64,000 bases of DNA, taken from contig JABCPU010000161.1 in NCBI GenBank assembly GCA_016800925.1, positions 79,109 to 143,108 on the forward strand, given 5' to 3'. This document shows positions 12,528 through 25,341 of the stretch, one piece after another. The DNA is from Suillus spraguei (Eukaryota > Basidiomycota > Agaricomycetes > Boletales > Suillaceae). Every line of letters starts with the position of its first letter. Position 1 is the first letter of the stretch. The position numbers and the translations under genes were made by a program. The notes below the pieces were generated by a model. It made no database searches, was not told where the DNA came from, and saw only the letters and a list, made by a program, of their open reading frames with translations.

Positions 12528-14686
12528 CTAAGCACCGCTCTTCTCGCCGACCACAGGATATGACGTTTGTGATGTGTTATCCGCCACAGCATCATCTCTT
12601 CCACCTCCTTCTTCGAAAGCGGCTTTGTGGTTTTCGAAATGAGAGCCATGATTTCTAAAGGAAGGTGAGTATCTGTATGACCAAGTACACGGGAGGCTTA
12701 CTCGGGTCCAATGATCGTGATAATGAGCACGAATATAGCAACTGCACCAATAAAGATAGCTTGCACCTGATCAAGCGATGAACAAGAATGTGCGAGAGTG
12801 GAACTATATTACTTACCGTTGCATAATTCGCCACCTGCTTAGGAGCTCCGTTGACTGTGATCGTTGTCAACAAGTGGGCACCGCCAGCTAATATACACTA
12901 AGAACTTGGTTGACAGAATGAATTGCGACTATCCACTCACTGGCTTCAATCTGTGCCGATGCTGCCGACACCATCTACCGCAAATATATTAGCCACAAAC
13001 ATCGCATGATATTAATCCGACCTACGTTGCCGATCTGGTAAGCAACACCAGGAAAGGTTGCTCTGAAAGCTGGTGGGGACATCTCAGTCAGTTGGATTGG
13101 GATCTAGTACATTTATTTTGGGTCGGGTTCGCCACAAGTGCGGGAGAGCACGTACGACACCCAATGCGCCCTGAATACCAACTTGGATACAGAATGCTCC
13201 AGCAGAGAGGGCAGAGAATGAGGAGGGTAGAACCCATAATGGAATGAACACTGCGAGAGAACATGGATTTTGTTCAATATCACCTGGATTGGTGCTTACC
13301 TCCAATGAGAAGCACAAAAATTCTGATAGAAATTGAATAAAATCACGAAACCATCATTTATCAAAGGCACATACACGATCGTCAGGCGGCGTCCAATGTA
13401 CTGGCTCACTGCTCCAGCAATGATACCACCACTGTATGACCCTCAGAACTTGAAATACATGCAGAACCAATCGACAACTTACGAGATCGCACCCTGTTAG
13501 TGCACATTGAGAGCTTGCACACAGGTAATTTTGTAAGGACTTACACAGTTGCCAATAATGGTCGCAACAGTAGCATCATGAGTACTAAAACCCTTGGTAA
13601 CCTCGAGGTATGTGGGATACAAATCCTGAACGTGTATGTCATTACGGATTCGCCCTGCAGATATTCATACAAGAGATGCACCTACCTGCGAACCGTGAGG
13701 CAAGAAGTTGAATCCTACACAGCAATGTTATATGACGATTGTTAGGGACAGAGAAGACTTGCCTGACATTAAGAGCACAGAATAAATGCATAGGAGCCAG
13801 TGCCGCTTCAGCATCTCCTTCGTTTCTTTAATGAAAATCTTGGTTTTCTGCGAGGTACTGGTCCCTGCCGCCATCTCTTGTTCTTTGGCACGCAGGAAGA
13901 ACGCGCTCTCTGGGACAAGAACACGAATGACTGCAGCAAAGAAGCTGATGCCTGCTCCAGTCCAGAACAGCACCCGCCATCCGTGCTGGGCTACCAAGGT
14001 CAGATTGATAACGGCCGCAATCAGGTATCCGACAGCATAGCCTTCCTGCAAGATACCACTTCCAATCCCACGAAGTTCGACGGGCAAGTTCTCCAGAGCT
14101 GAGGCTATCGAAAGTCCCCATATTCCGCCCATAGCAATACCGAATAGGGCACGAATGGCGAGGAATTGTGGAAACGTTTTGACAAAGCCAGTGCCGAGCT
14201 CAAGAATACAGCAGAGAACAAGATTGGAAAACAATGGCCACTTGCGCCCAAACCGATACCGAAAATAATCTAGGAGACGATAAGTTTAGTTAGTAAGAAA
14301 TAGTAAGAATACTCACTGCACCAACAGGTCTGAATAAAAGAGTTAACGTGATGGCGGTTGTCTGTGACCATGTTCAAGTTGTACGTTAGCGCACGAGTAA
14401 GGACAAAAACAGCGTACGATCGTCTCCACCTGCTCGCCAAATTGTGTCGCCAAGGAGGATACCGTGAACGACACCGCAAAGAAATCAATGGCGTCGCATG
14501 TCCAGGCAAGCCAGCTAGTGCGATTAAGATGATAACGCGAGGCTAGCGATGGAAGGAGGACACTAACCCAGTCCAAAACTGAACCGACTGCACCCATGTG
14601 AGACTCTTCAACGCGACAAGCACACCACCATTGGGGGCACGCTTCTCTCGACGCGGGATGAGCTCGAGTAAAAATCTTGGTGTCAT
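12528..14686 (-). pseudogene. JEN1-like MFS transporter, copy 2, frameshifted
   Basis: Same exon structure as copy 3 (18275-20474). The start MTPRFLLELIPRREKR is at 14686, then WLAWTCDAIDFFAV, SALENLPVELRGIGSG, LVPESAFFLRAKEQE and a C-terminal tail NHGSHFENHKAAFEEGGG ending EKSGA at 12528. Against copies 1 and 3, ten bases (gtcagataag in copy 3) are missing at about 14257. This deletes the Leu-Ser-Asp core of the G-ILSDRFGRK loop (MFS motif A, needed for transport) and shifts the frame. Everything downstream is otherwise well conserved, so inactivation looks recent, unless the gap is an assembly error. A shortened product from a later ATG would lack the first TM helices. Confidence 0.75.
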
Positions 14687-15157
14687 GATGGGAGGATGGG
14701 GGTAGGACTCAAGAAGAGGTCCGACAGCCTTACGGCATTATATTGAGAAGGATATCAGAAATATCTTAAACGTAAATAAAAACATACGTATAGTGAAATC
14801 TGAGGCGGGGTGCTAAAATGGATGTTCAGTGCTGGGCTAACCCTTCATTAATCCTTCAAATTCCCCAGACAAAATGGGGTTAATGCCCTTGGCAACCTTC
14901 AGTCGACGGTTTCCAGTTAGAGGCTAGCGTCAGCAGTGCCTACCTTAATTCATTGTGATATTGTGGAGCTCCAATTGCTATGTGTTAGCTCAGCACGGGC
15001 CAGCATGATCCAGCCTCAGCTGATCATACTAATACTGGCGTGCGAGAGGAATTCAATGGCCCCTTTGGCCCAAAAACCCTCGGAAGGCGCCCGAGCAATT
15101 AAAAGGCTACGATAGCCGACGAATCATATGGGAAGATGATGGGAAGATGCCAGGGAT

Positions 15158-15550
15158 TGACTGTGATCTGTCCTGCGTGAAGATGGCGGTGACCTATGTC
15201 CGAAGAATCATAACCAGGCCACTTCGAATTAGATATCAGGTCTCGATCGCATTAAAACATGTACTGAGTGTACCTGGAAGACTATTTTGAGAGACCCTGC
15301 TTTAGAATCAAGTTCTGAAACTGCCTTGAACACATCCACCATTCAAGATATTCTTGGGAGAGACGCCAGAATTACCATTATCAGAAAACAGAATTGTGTG
15401 GTGTTGTGAATAACGTGGAGCTGGAACACGATGTGCTGTTGTTCCATCAGGTAGCCTAAAAGGCTATAACGGTTAGCTAAACCTTGCTTCGTACTAGGTG
15501 CGGCGGAGAGCTCCGTTCAACTGATGACTATCGGACTACAAATGTATGTG
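15158..15550 (-). pseudogene. Family X relic, copy 3
   Basis: Duplicate of the copy at 10486-11089. FRLPDGTTAHRVPAP and the NGGCVQGS segment are readable, but an extra T after GGCAGT puts a TGA in frame. The splice acceptor before the WPGY exon has changed from ttcgcag to ttcgaag, and the sequence stops matching shortly after WPGYDSSD, so the C-terminal exon is gone. Confidence 0.65.
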
Positions 15551-15959
15551 TTGTCGTGCTGAGGTAATTCATATACAGATGAAAATCCCCAAAATAATTG
15601 ACCAGAGTGGGTGCCATCGGGTGTGTCGAGTGTGCGGGACGCAATTATACTCTATGGCTGAAGACCCAGCTCTGGAAAAGGTTGCATTATCATACCTCCC
15701 TGGTCCTTTATAAGTGTCGCGTGGCTGGCAGGTAAATGATAGGCTCAGAACATGTCTCTACTGCGATATGACATGAAGTGTCTGGTCGGCCTAGCCTTTG
15801 ACGCGACCAAGTTGGAAGGCCTCCTGGTTATTCCTTTATTTTGCGACGGCCTACCACTCTTAAATGAGAATGAGATAGTATCTGTCACCATGCCTCAAAG
15901 AAATGGCAAGCTTGCCAGGTACGGCCACCATTGCTGTAGAATATGATGGACGACAGGTT

Positions 15960-16560
15960 TACGGTTCAACTTATTTTCAAGTCCGACCAGTGTTTGTTCT
16001 AGTATTGCGAAATTTATTATATACACCTATTCACGATGCTATGTATGGTCCTGTCACATGAATCACATCAGTTCTGCGCCAGTCTGCGGCGACTCTGCGC
16101 GTCGTGCTTACTGAGGTAGATCCGCGGCTGCCAGCGAGTGTTACCATTAATATCACAACATTAGTGGCAAATGAATTTATCCTTCGGATTCCTTACCTGA
16201 GCTTACCGTTGGTATAATTCTTAGCAGACGTTTTGACCAGTCTATCTAGCCTGAAGGTACGTGAATGCGATATTTATTACATGAGTTGTTTTCTGACTTT
16301 GTAGATGATATAATTTTTCCTGTGCATGTTGTTACAAAGGATCATCTATAGTATCCTGAGGTCGGAGTCCGTCGAACGCGTTACTAATGGTAGAGTCATG
16401 TAGTCATCAGGCGCTAGCAGCTTCACTCGCGCGAAACCAGCAGATGGTTGTCTGTCTTAAGCCATCGAGGGGAAGAGCATCAGAATCACATCCCGTAATT
16501 TTCAGATCTTCAAGTTTGTGGCCAAATTTGACACTCTAAAGAAACATTCCGCTCACCCTT
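15960..16560. other. Unannotated stretch before the monooxygenase relic
   Basis: No homology recognised. It may hold decayed 5' exons of the FAD monooxygenase, but I could not find its N-terminal GxGxxG motif. Confidence 0.3.
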
Positions 16561-17746
16561 GCACCCTTCAAAATGTGACGGAGCTTGTACTCGAGCAGAA
16601 GTCACAGAACCTTGATATTCGAGTGCAGCGTCCACACGATAATAGGAATAAATTCGAATGAGAAGAACTCTCGCATCACCAACGGGTCCTTTGAGGATGG
16701 TCAAGTTATCAGAGCTAGATATATTGTCGGCGCAGATGGCGCCTGCTCAACTGTGAGACCTCAGTACCCATTAACTTAGCTTAGTGACCGTCTGACGACC
16801 ATTTATAGATCTGTATCATCGTCAGTATAGGGTTCTCTGATTCAGACGGCCCAAACATAGCCAATCATGTAATGGCTCAAATGATCGTTGCAGATGTTAC
16901 ATACGGGCCTGAACCCGTCGGTCCATTAACCGTTGAGGGCCACCTTAAAAGGTGGCCAGATGATGTGGTCAGAACCCATTCCGCCGACTGCACCTTCACG
17001 CATCTCAGAGCTGCTATTTTTCTGGTTGGCGGTGCAGCATATATACATTCATTGATGACAATGTCCTCCCATTCGCGCGTACGCACTTCGAATCAAGGTT
17101 ATATTCTCACTGTCTTTTCTCCTTCTGCCACTTCCCATATGGCTTTGAGACAGCAAGACAATCCCGTATGATGGTTTCATTACAACGATCAATATTATCA
17201 CGGCAGCTTGCAAACTCTGTCCGCATCTGTACTGACTCTTATTTCCCCCGTTTTGTGCAGAAGAGAGCAGGAACTCGTACGAAGGCTGCTGCTCTTTCTG
17301 TTTTTCTTTTTGAAACATCACACTGATCTCCTCATGACTGGTGACCTCTTATTCAAACAGTTAGCTGATGTGCTATTACCTCCTGGTTGTTTTGAGACTC
17401 GACGTGCTCTCGTTTCTAGCCACATTCAAATGATGTGAACAGGTCACGGCCACTCTGCGTAAACCCCTCCTCTCACTACTTTGATTGCAGCAGATCGCCT
17501 AGCCGGTGAAACTTCCGTGGCGTTACACTTACCTTGTATATCCACGCAGTTGGATGAACTGACTCGCAAACTTCAAACTCTGCCTCCGTTGGTCGTTTCT
17601 TCCTGTATTCCTGAGCAGCTTCAAGGGGTTCGTACATTGATAGATTCTCAGTCCAATCGCAAGGCCTGCAGACTCCGAGCTTCACAATTGTTTGTCTGTG
17701 GGACAAGTGTATTGGCTAATAACACTTCCCTTCGCCAACGTAACTG
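16561..17746 (+). pseudogene. Decayed FAD-dependent aromatic monooxygenase
   Basis: Three pieces fit phenol/aromatic-ring hydroxylases of the PHBH type: VIRARYIVGADGACSTVR (about 16705-16765; the family's YVVGADGxRSxVR NAD(P)H/FAD motif), MAQMIVADVTYGPEPVG (about 16872-16922), and AIFLVGGAAYIHSL (about 17020-17055), which matches the FAD-pyrophosphate motif FLVGDAAHIHSP with the invariant Asp replaced by Gly. Frames are interrupted by stops between and after these pieces, and no N-terminal GxGxxG is seen. The frame ending at 17747 may be C-terminal remains. Non-functional by all signs. Confidence 0.65.
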
Positions 17747-18274
17747 AACTGACAGACAGAGAGATTGTATGCCGTGTGGCCCGTGCCTAAGATACTTATG
17801 TCTTATGCACGAACCTCTGAAGCCGTGCCGGAACTCATCACTATGCAGCTTAAGACACAGAGCTGCGGAGTCGGGGTTGGCGCGACCAAGCGCCATTACC
17901 GATAGTAGCAAGTACTCAGTACTGCATACACAACTGCACTTGTGACCTCCTGTGACCTCCATGATATTCAACTAGTCGTATTTTTACAACGAACTCAATG
18001 AGGAGCAAAGGCCAAATGGCAGCGGCAGGTGGACCAGTAGTAAGTACTACTTAAGTTAGTAGTAAGTAGTGGTGGCGCGCCTGCATGAACGTTTGAAAAA
18101 CAATATCACGTGGCTTTAGACTCGGGCCGGCCAATGGCCTGGCCTTTTGGTGGCTATCAAGCATCGAAGTACCAACCCACAGGGCATTGTAAACTCGTTC
18201 ATTGAAATTGACACAAGCAGTGGTAGATAAATATCGTGATCATTTTCGTACAAAGGCGGAGGCGCACAAGTAAC
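17747..18274. other. Intergenic, part of duplicated spacer
   Basis: From about 17990 the sequence again matches unit A (near 11640). No gene. Confidence 0.4.
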
Positions 18275-20474
18275 TTAAACACTGTTCTTCTCGTGAATCT
18301 CGTCGACTACAGGGTATGACGCTTGTGATGTATTGTCCGCCACAGCATCATCTCTTCCACCTCCTTCTTCGAAAGCGGCTTTGTGGTTCTCGAAATGAGA
18401 GCTGTGATTTCTAAAGGAAGGTGAGTATCTGTATGACCAAGTACACGGGAGGCTTACTCGGGTCCAATGATCGTGATAATGAGCACGAATATAGCAACTA
18501 CACCAATAAAGATAGCTTGCACCTGATCAAGCGATGAATAAGACTGTGCGAGAGTGGAACTCTATTACTTACCGTTGCATAATTTGGTACCTGAGTAGGA
18601 GCTCCGTTCTTTATTATCGTTGTCCGCAAGTTGTCACCGCCAGCTAATATACACTAAGAACTTGGTTGACAGAATGAATTGCGACTATCCACTCACTGGC
18701 TTCAATCTGTGCTGATGCTGCCGATACCATCTAACGCAAATATATTAGCCACAAACATTACACGATATTCATTTTCATTCGACCTACGTTGCCGATCTGG
18801 TAAGCAACACCAGGAAATGTTGCTCTGAAAGCTGGCGGGGACATCTCGGCCAGTTGGATTGGGATCTAGTATACATTTATTTTTGGGCCGGGTTCCCCAC
18901 AAGAGTGAGAGAGCACGTACGACACCCCATGCGCCCTGAACACCAACTTGGATACAGAATGCTCCAGCAGAGAGGGCAGAGAATGAGGAGGGTAGAACCC
19001 ATAATGGAATGAACACTGCGAGAGAACATGAGTTTTATTCCATGTCACCAAGATTAGTGCTTACCTCCAATGAGAAGCACAAAAATTCTGATAGAACTTG
19101 AGTAAAATCATGAAACCATCATTTATTAAAGGCACATACACGATCGTCAGGCGGCGTCCGATGTACTGGCTCACTGCTCCAGCAATGACACCACCACTGC
19201 ATGACACTCAGAACTTGAAATCCATGCAGAACCAATCGACAACTCACGCGATCGCACCCTGTTAGTGCATATTCAGGGCTTGCACATAGGTAATTTTATA
19301 AGGACTCACACAGTTCCCAATAATGGTCGCGATAGTAGCATCGTGAGTACTGAAACCCTTGGTATCTTCGAGGTATGTGGGATACAAATCCTGAACGTGC
19401 ATGTCATTACGGATTCGCCCTGCGGATTTTCATACAAGAGATAAACCTACCTGTGAACCGTGAGACAAAAAGTTGAATCCTACATGGCAATGTTTATATG
19501 TCGATTGTTAGGGACAGAGAAAACTCGCCTGACATTAAGAGCACAGAATAAATGCATAGGAGCCAGTGCCGCTTCAGCATCTCCTTCGTTTCTCTAATGA
19601 AAATCTTGGTTTTCTTTGAAGTAGTGGTCCCTGCCGCCATCTCTTGTTCTTTGGCACGCAGGAAATATGCGCTCTCTGGGACAAGAACACGAATGACTGC
19701 AGCAAAGAAGCTGATGCCTGCTCCAGTCCAGAACAGTACCCGCCATCCGTGCTGGGCCACCAAGGTCAGATTGATAACGGCTGCAATTAGGTATCCGACA
19801 GCATAGCCTTCCTGCAAGATACCACTTCCAATCCCACGAAGTTCAACGGGTAAGTTCTCCAGAGCTGAGGCTATCGCAAGTCCCCATATTCCGCCCATAG
19901 AAATACCGAATAGGGCACGAACGGCAAGGAATTGTGGAAACGTTTGGACAAAACCAGTCCCCAGCTCAAGAATAGAGCAGAGAACAAGATTGAAAACCAA
20001 TGGCCACTTGCGCCCAAATCGGTCAGATAAGATACCGAAAATAATCTAGGAGACGATAAGTTTAGTTGGTAAGAAATAGTAAGAATACTTACTGCGCCAA
20101 CAGGTCTGAATAAAAGAGTTAACGTGATGGCGGTCGTCTGTGACCATGTTCAAGTTATATTTTAGCGCGCAAACAGCGAGGGAATAACATAAACAGCGTA
20201 CGATATTCTGCACTGTCTCATCAAATTGTTTCGCCAAGGAGGATACCGTAAGTGACACCGCAAAGAAATCAATGGCGTCGCATGACCAGGCAAGCCAGCT
20301 AGTGCGATATATGGTCAAGATGATAGTGCGAGGCTAGCGATGAGAGGACACTGACCCAACCCAAAACTGAGCCGATTGCACCCATGTGAGACTCTTCAAC
20401 GCGGCAAGTGTACCACCACTGGGGGCACGCTTCTCTCGACGCGGGATGAGCTCGCGTAAAAATCTTGGTGCCAT
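18275..20474 (-). CDS. JEN1-like MFS carboxylate transporter, copy 3
   Basis: The most complete copy of the recent pair. Start at 20474. Exons read WLAWSCDAIDFFAVSLTV, then TTAITLTLLFRPVGA, then IIFGILSDRFGRKWP with motif A intact (about 20005-20045), RALFGISMGGIWGL, LPVELRGIGSGILQEGYAVGY, VPESAYFLRAKEQE, and later FSTHDATIATIIGNC-type and GRRLTIV exons. The tail NHSSHFENHKAAFEEGGGRDDAV differs from copy 2 at the very end (VVDEIHEKNSV, stop at 18275-18277), resembling the copy 1 ending. About 500 residues expected. Role by family: proton-coupled uptake of lactate, pyruvate or other short carboxylates; substrate untested. Confidence 0.8.
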
Positions 20475-21530
20475 GATGGATGGATGGAAGGATGGGGGTA
20501 GAACTCAAGAAGAGGTCCGACAGCCTTACGGCATTATATTGAGAACGATATCGGGAATATTTTAAACCTAAATGGTAACATACGTATAGTAAGATCTGAG
20601 GCGAGGTACCAAAATGGATGCCCAGTGCTGGACTCACGTTTCATAATCTTATCAATCCCCAGACAGAATGGGGCTAATGCCCTTGGTAACCCGTTGACGG
20701 TTTCCAGTTAGAGGCTAGCGTCAGCAGTGCCTAGTACTTCAATTCATTGTGACACTGTGGAGCTCCAATTGCTGTGTGTCAGCTCAGCACAAGCCAGCGG
20801 TCCAGCGTGATCCAGCCTCAGCTGATCATACTACTAATACTGGCGTGCGAGAGCGATTGGCCCTAAAACCCAGAGGCGCCCGGCTACGATAGCCGATGTT
20901 TCATATAGGCAGATGATGGGAAGATGTAGTGGGAATAAGTTGGATGAGTTAGTATGTCCTGGTTACAGTAGTATAAGAACGTTGAACTTCGCGGATGGGC
21001 TGGCATGGCATATCGATGACGGGAGCTATTACTTGTACCATGCGGGATTTTTATAAATACTGCGTCACAATTCGGTCCGTGAGCCTGATAATTATCGCAA
21101 CCTTGATCCGGGCCGACGGTCATTATTTTGCTACGATCAAATTGATTTTTTATTAAACTTGTCCGGTTATTTATAAGAGATATATCTGCGCACCGTGTGA
21201 CCAGGCAGACATGCATCGGTTACAGTTGAGGCATTCACGAAGGGAGGCAAGGCCTAGCACTGCACCTAATTGCAGGGAAAGTTGGTTAAAATTTTAACCA
21301 CACTTGCCATGCAAAATGCTGCAGCTTGTTCCATTGCAGATTATATGGCTGATCGTCACGAGCTCAAGTCTTCATGCACATGCACATGAGAGGCTTAGGT
21401 GTGCAGGCCAATAATCCTCAAACTGCGCCAAGGGCCTACCTGACAGCGGTGGCTGATCCATGTGGAATTCAATGCACGGCACATCCATCACCACGCCGTG
21501 CTTATTTATGTAAGTCATTATATAGCTAGC
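20475..21530. other. Intergenic
   Basis: 20475-20905 is the duplicated MFS upstream region. The rest up to the end of the KRE33 gene shows nothing recognisable. Confidence 0.4.
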
Positions 21531-24500
21531 TCAGCGCTTCGACCTCTTGCCCCTTCTGGTGGTTTTTTTATCCTTCTCATCCCCACCTTCTGCTTTCCGC
21601 TTTTTGCCAGTAGTAGATTCTGTTGTCTTCACACTGATAACGGTAGCTCCTTCTCCCTTAGCAAGCCTCGATACTTGCGCCTCGGCGACACTCCAATCCG
21701 CGCTGGTATCGTTGATAGCATACCTGTGAAGCACGGCCATAAGTTACGTTATAGATGCTCTAGACCCCGTTGATCTATGTCCGTGGCTAATGAAGGACAC
21801 AATCGCACTCACTTGCTCAGATCCAGAGAGTCAATCATCTCGCGTTGCTTTTCGCGAAGCGCTTTTGTTGCTTCGTCACCAGCCTCATTTAACTCGTCCT
21901 CGATATGTGTTTCAACAGGTTTCCACTGCGTAGGCTCGCCACCATCCCCAACACGTGGAGTCGTGGTTGGAGGGGCCAACGGAATATCGGCACCGATCGA
22001 AGCCTTCTGGATGTCGACAAGATGCTTTGTGATCTTGCGGATAATCTTGACAAACAAAGCTAGTGCCTGTGACACCGGCAGTGATAGCTCACCCTGAAGA
22101 ATCACGCCCTTCAGTATCACCCGATGCGTATGATGAAATAGCATACCTCGACCTCCTCGATGGTTTTTCGCTGAAGGCCAAGACCAAGTAGGATGGAAGC
22201 CTGAACCGCGCTCAGCCTCACGTCATCTCCTAGCCGTCCTTCGAAATACAGAGAAGCTACTGTTGGGAGTAGATCGAGGACAACGTGATAGTCAAGCATG
22301 TTGTTAGCATATGACTCTAGACGCTTCAGGTCAAATGGTGACATGAGGATGGAGAGTTCCGGCGATCCAACAACTAGCAGTAGTGTCCGTCAACAAACCT
22401 TAGAAAGCTCTTGAAAACAATTTTTACCTCGCGACTTTTCTCCATCTAGCTTCTTCACACCGTTATTCGCAGCCTCCAGTACACTAAGCGCAGTGATGCT
22501 GCCGAATTCACGAAACTTGAAAGAGAGCAGAGATAGGAACCGCCGCCTGAAATCTGCCCCACATTTTTGACCAAGTTCTGTACGGATAATCGAACAAACG
22601 CACCTTTCGCAAACTCGCCCATCCACTCAAGTTCGCCATCGGTCGAACTGTTAAGTCCCCGCACCATAACGCACGTGTACTCTCCCGTGAGCTCGTTTTG
22701 CGTTTGACGGATGTATAGTGGGACATATCCAGCTCTTTTCCAAAAGCTGAGGTCGATGGTTAATAGGCATTATTGGATTAATGGAAAGTATATCACCGAA
22801 GAAGCTGAGGCGTTAGGCCATACGAGACTCCAAGGTAATCCAAGGATTCAGGTTTCCTTTCTGATAACCTCTGAAGAAGTGGGGGCATCGCCTCAGGAGC
22901 GCGCACTTTAGGGTGGTCCGTTTTAAGATCCATTTCCTTTGCCGGGTGGTTATTTCCCATAAACTTTTCTGAAACGGATGTCCTACTCACCGGATCTAGG
23001 GCTGCTGCATCTGGATAGGAGGGTTCGGCAGGAGTAGCTTCATCCAGGTTAAAATACTCTCCGCTGTAGAAGGAATTTAGCGCTTTCAGAGCCCGGGATC
23101 CGTACCCCATCTGGCCGGCCAGTGAATTACAGGTTAAAATACATTGCAGGTAACTCACGTTTGCGTAATCAGGATGGGTTGCGATCCGTACAATCCGCGC
23201 ACCAGAGAGAAGTGCAAATTTGCTTTCTTGAAACTGCTGGGAGACAAGCCAAGGGATCATGTCACCTCCTGCCCGCAAACCGCGGCTCAGACCATCCATA
23301 ATGGCGGCCTTGCTGATATTCCCCTCCAGTGCGACTTGCAGTACGACAAGTGGCTCCGGAAGATGAGACTCGTCGTCTGCTATGGGGGGTAGGAGCACGA
23401 AAAGGTGATGCGCTGGGGCATCTGACATCAACTGGAGGTCATTTGGTTGATTTTTATAGTGACTAGCAACGTACAGCGCCATCATGCGCTGCAAGAACAC
23501 CTCTGATGCGGGGTGGTAGCTAAAGAGCGTGTCCCGGCTGACATAGTACAGCTCGCATGAAGAAGGGTGCGGGCAGCCCTGTTGAGCCGCCTTGGGTACA
23601 ATCGTTGCATCCAAACAAAGAAGGCCGTTCAGCCACTTTTCGATGCGATCGCCAGCAGAGTATCGGATAGGTGTTTCAAGTTTGATTTCACGAAGGGTTC
23701 GAGCTTTAGGGGCGGCGGAGCGCGTGGGCTTTTTGGAGGTTGAGGCAGTAGTGCCATCTTCTACTGGTGCAACAGCATCTTTTGTGAGTGAAGGTCGGGT
23801 GCTTTCGCGGAGTTGTTGAATAAGTTTAAGAGAAAGAGAGCGACCTGTGCCCTCGTATCCGTTGATTGTCGAGGCCATGAAAACAAGGTATGGGCCCAGC
23901 AGATTGCGGATAAGCGGAAGGGGGATGGCAGCTGCCTCATCGATGACAACTAGCTCAGCTTGACCAAGAACGTGTGCATCCTCAGGTTGGATATACTGAG
24001 AATTCGTTGTCAGAATGTGCGCATAAGGCCTGAGATGCAAGTACCCACCTGAATGGTCTGACGATGCTGACGGAACACATTTACGCGGACGATGGCGTTA
24101 TTAAACTCCGGATTTGTGCTCTGTGCAATATCGTAGTCCAGGTGCTCCTCGTAACCGAGAGCGTCCATACCCTTGAAGATAAATTCAAAAAGCGTATTCA
24201 AGTTTTCTGGACTGGGACTCGTGATGAAGATATTTGAGTATCCATGAGCGAGAGCAGCAGCGATTGCCAAGCCTAGTGCTGCAGATTTACCACGACCCCG
24301 AGCAGCGGTGAGCGTGACAGTAGATGAGAGTGTCTTCTCGGCAATCGCATCAACAAAGGTTAGAACAGCTTGAGCCTGATCTATGGTTTTGGCGAGTTTA
24401 ACGAGTTCGCCCACGGGTTTTGTGTCTGCCAGACTATCCTTGAGGTCCTTGAGTTCAGAGTCAACCTTACCCTTCCCGCGCTCCTCTTCAATAGGGGTGA

Positions 24501-25341
24501 TATCCTTGGCTTTAGATATAGGTAAGACATTCAGTTCATCATCCAAAACCAAGCAGTCCGAGCAAGATCCCAGGGAGAGAATGAACCGTTCGTTGAATCG
24601 CGCAACTACCGAATCATGGGATGAGGTTCTGTATCTGGCATGTACATCCTGCCAAACGAATCAGTGAGCGCCTCTCTGGACAAGATGATGATACTGCACC
24701 ATGGTAAGAGTGTATAATTGCCTCAAAGATGACATTGTTTTCAGGAGAAGCACCACTAGTCCTCCGCCCTCTACCGTCTCAATAGTGCGTGCCAGGAGAT
24801 TGGGCGTGATTGCCTCAAAGTCTTGTAGGATGCACATTCCATAAGTGTTTCCCAGTATACGGTGCGATTCTTTATAATAGCTAGAGGACCATAAGCTTGC
24901 TTCTGGAAATTATTGATGTTCACGCACGTATAACGGATATCTGTAACAGTCACAAAAATTTCGAAAGGATTTTGCTCGTTTGGCTCCCGTACACCTCTCT
25001 TCACGTCCCGCTTGATTTTTGCCTCTCGCTTTTTTCGTGCACTATAGATCATCTTAGGTCTCCCTCCTCATAAAGTAGTATCATGTCACTCACGCAGTGA
25101 AACCAAGATCTTTTTTATAGCACCATAGTACTGAAGGGCGTGCCGATACACGCGCTTGTGAAAGCAAAAAATGGAGATTCACGATCTAGAACAGACAGTC
25201 AAGGTCGGTCGGCAAGAGGTAGTTGCATCTGCATACCTGGTCCCTTCCCTTATCACCGACCAAAACGATGAAGGACCGGTGGTTTTTCTTGACATTATTG
25301 TTAATTAGTACGGGTATGCGAGGATCAAGCTGCTTGCGCAT
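21531..25341 (-). CDS. KRE33: RNA cytidine acetyltransferase (Kre33/NAT10)
   Basis: Nucleolar enzyme that makes N4-acetylcytidine in 18S rRNA and some tRNAs using acetyl-CoA and ATP, needed for small-subunit biogenesis. The start is MRKQLDPRIPVLI at 25341 (first exon 25237-25341). The N-terminal region has HRSFIVLVGDKGRDQ, KKDLGFT, then KKREAKIKRDVKRG and NPFEIFVTVTDIRYT. The helicase-like module has Walker A TAARGRGKSA (about 24275-24305) and Walker B VVIDEAAAIPLP. The GNAT module shows IVRIATHPDYAN joined across an intron to MGYGSRALKAL, the acetyl-CoA loop. The C-terminus is Lys/Arg-rich (GKKRKAEGG...RRGKRSKR), as expected for a nucleolar tail. About ten exons, roughly 1,050 residues, near the usual length. 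Appears intact. Confidence 0.93.

Larger units (their letters stand above)
10735..15130. repeat. Tandem segmental duplication, unit A
   Basis: This ~4.4 kb stretch (part of family X copy 2, spacer, MFS copy 2 and its upstream region) matches the next ~5.7 kb collinearly. Landmarks seen twice: the segment ending in the WPGY exon (10735-10920 against 15158-15350), the spacer with aaggcctcctggt and gcgacggcctaccactcttaaat (11370-11480 against 15780-15930), gatgaggagcaaaggccaaa (about 11650 against 18000), the MFS gene, and the region with gaagaggtccgacagcctta beyond it (about 14712 against 20510). Confidence 0.75.
15158..20905. repeat. Tandem segmental duplication, unit B
   Basis: Second copy of the duplicated block. 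It is longer than unit A because about 2 kb (roughly 15960-17990), holding the FAD monooxygenase relic, lies between the family X relic and MFS copy 3. Either this was inserted into unit B or lost from unit A. Confidence 0.7.

Noticed and set aside
12380..12649. 89-residue minus-strand frame beginning MALISKTTKPLSKK
   Set aside because: It is the wrong frame of the transporter tail; the correct frame reads NHGSHFENHKAAFEEGGG and joins the upstream exon in phase.
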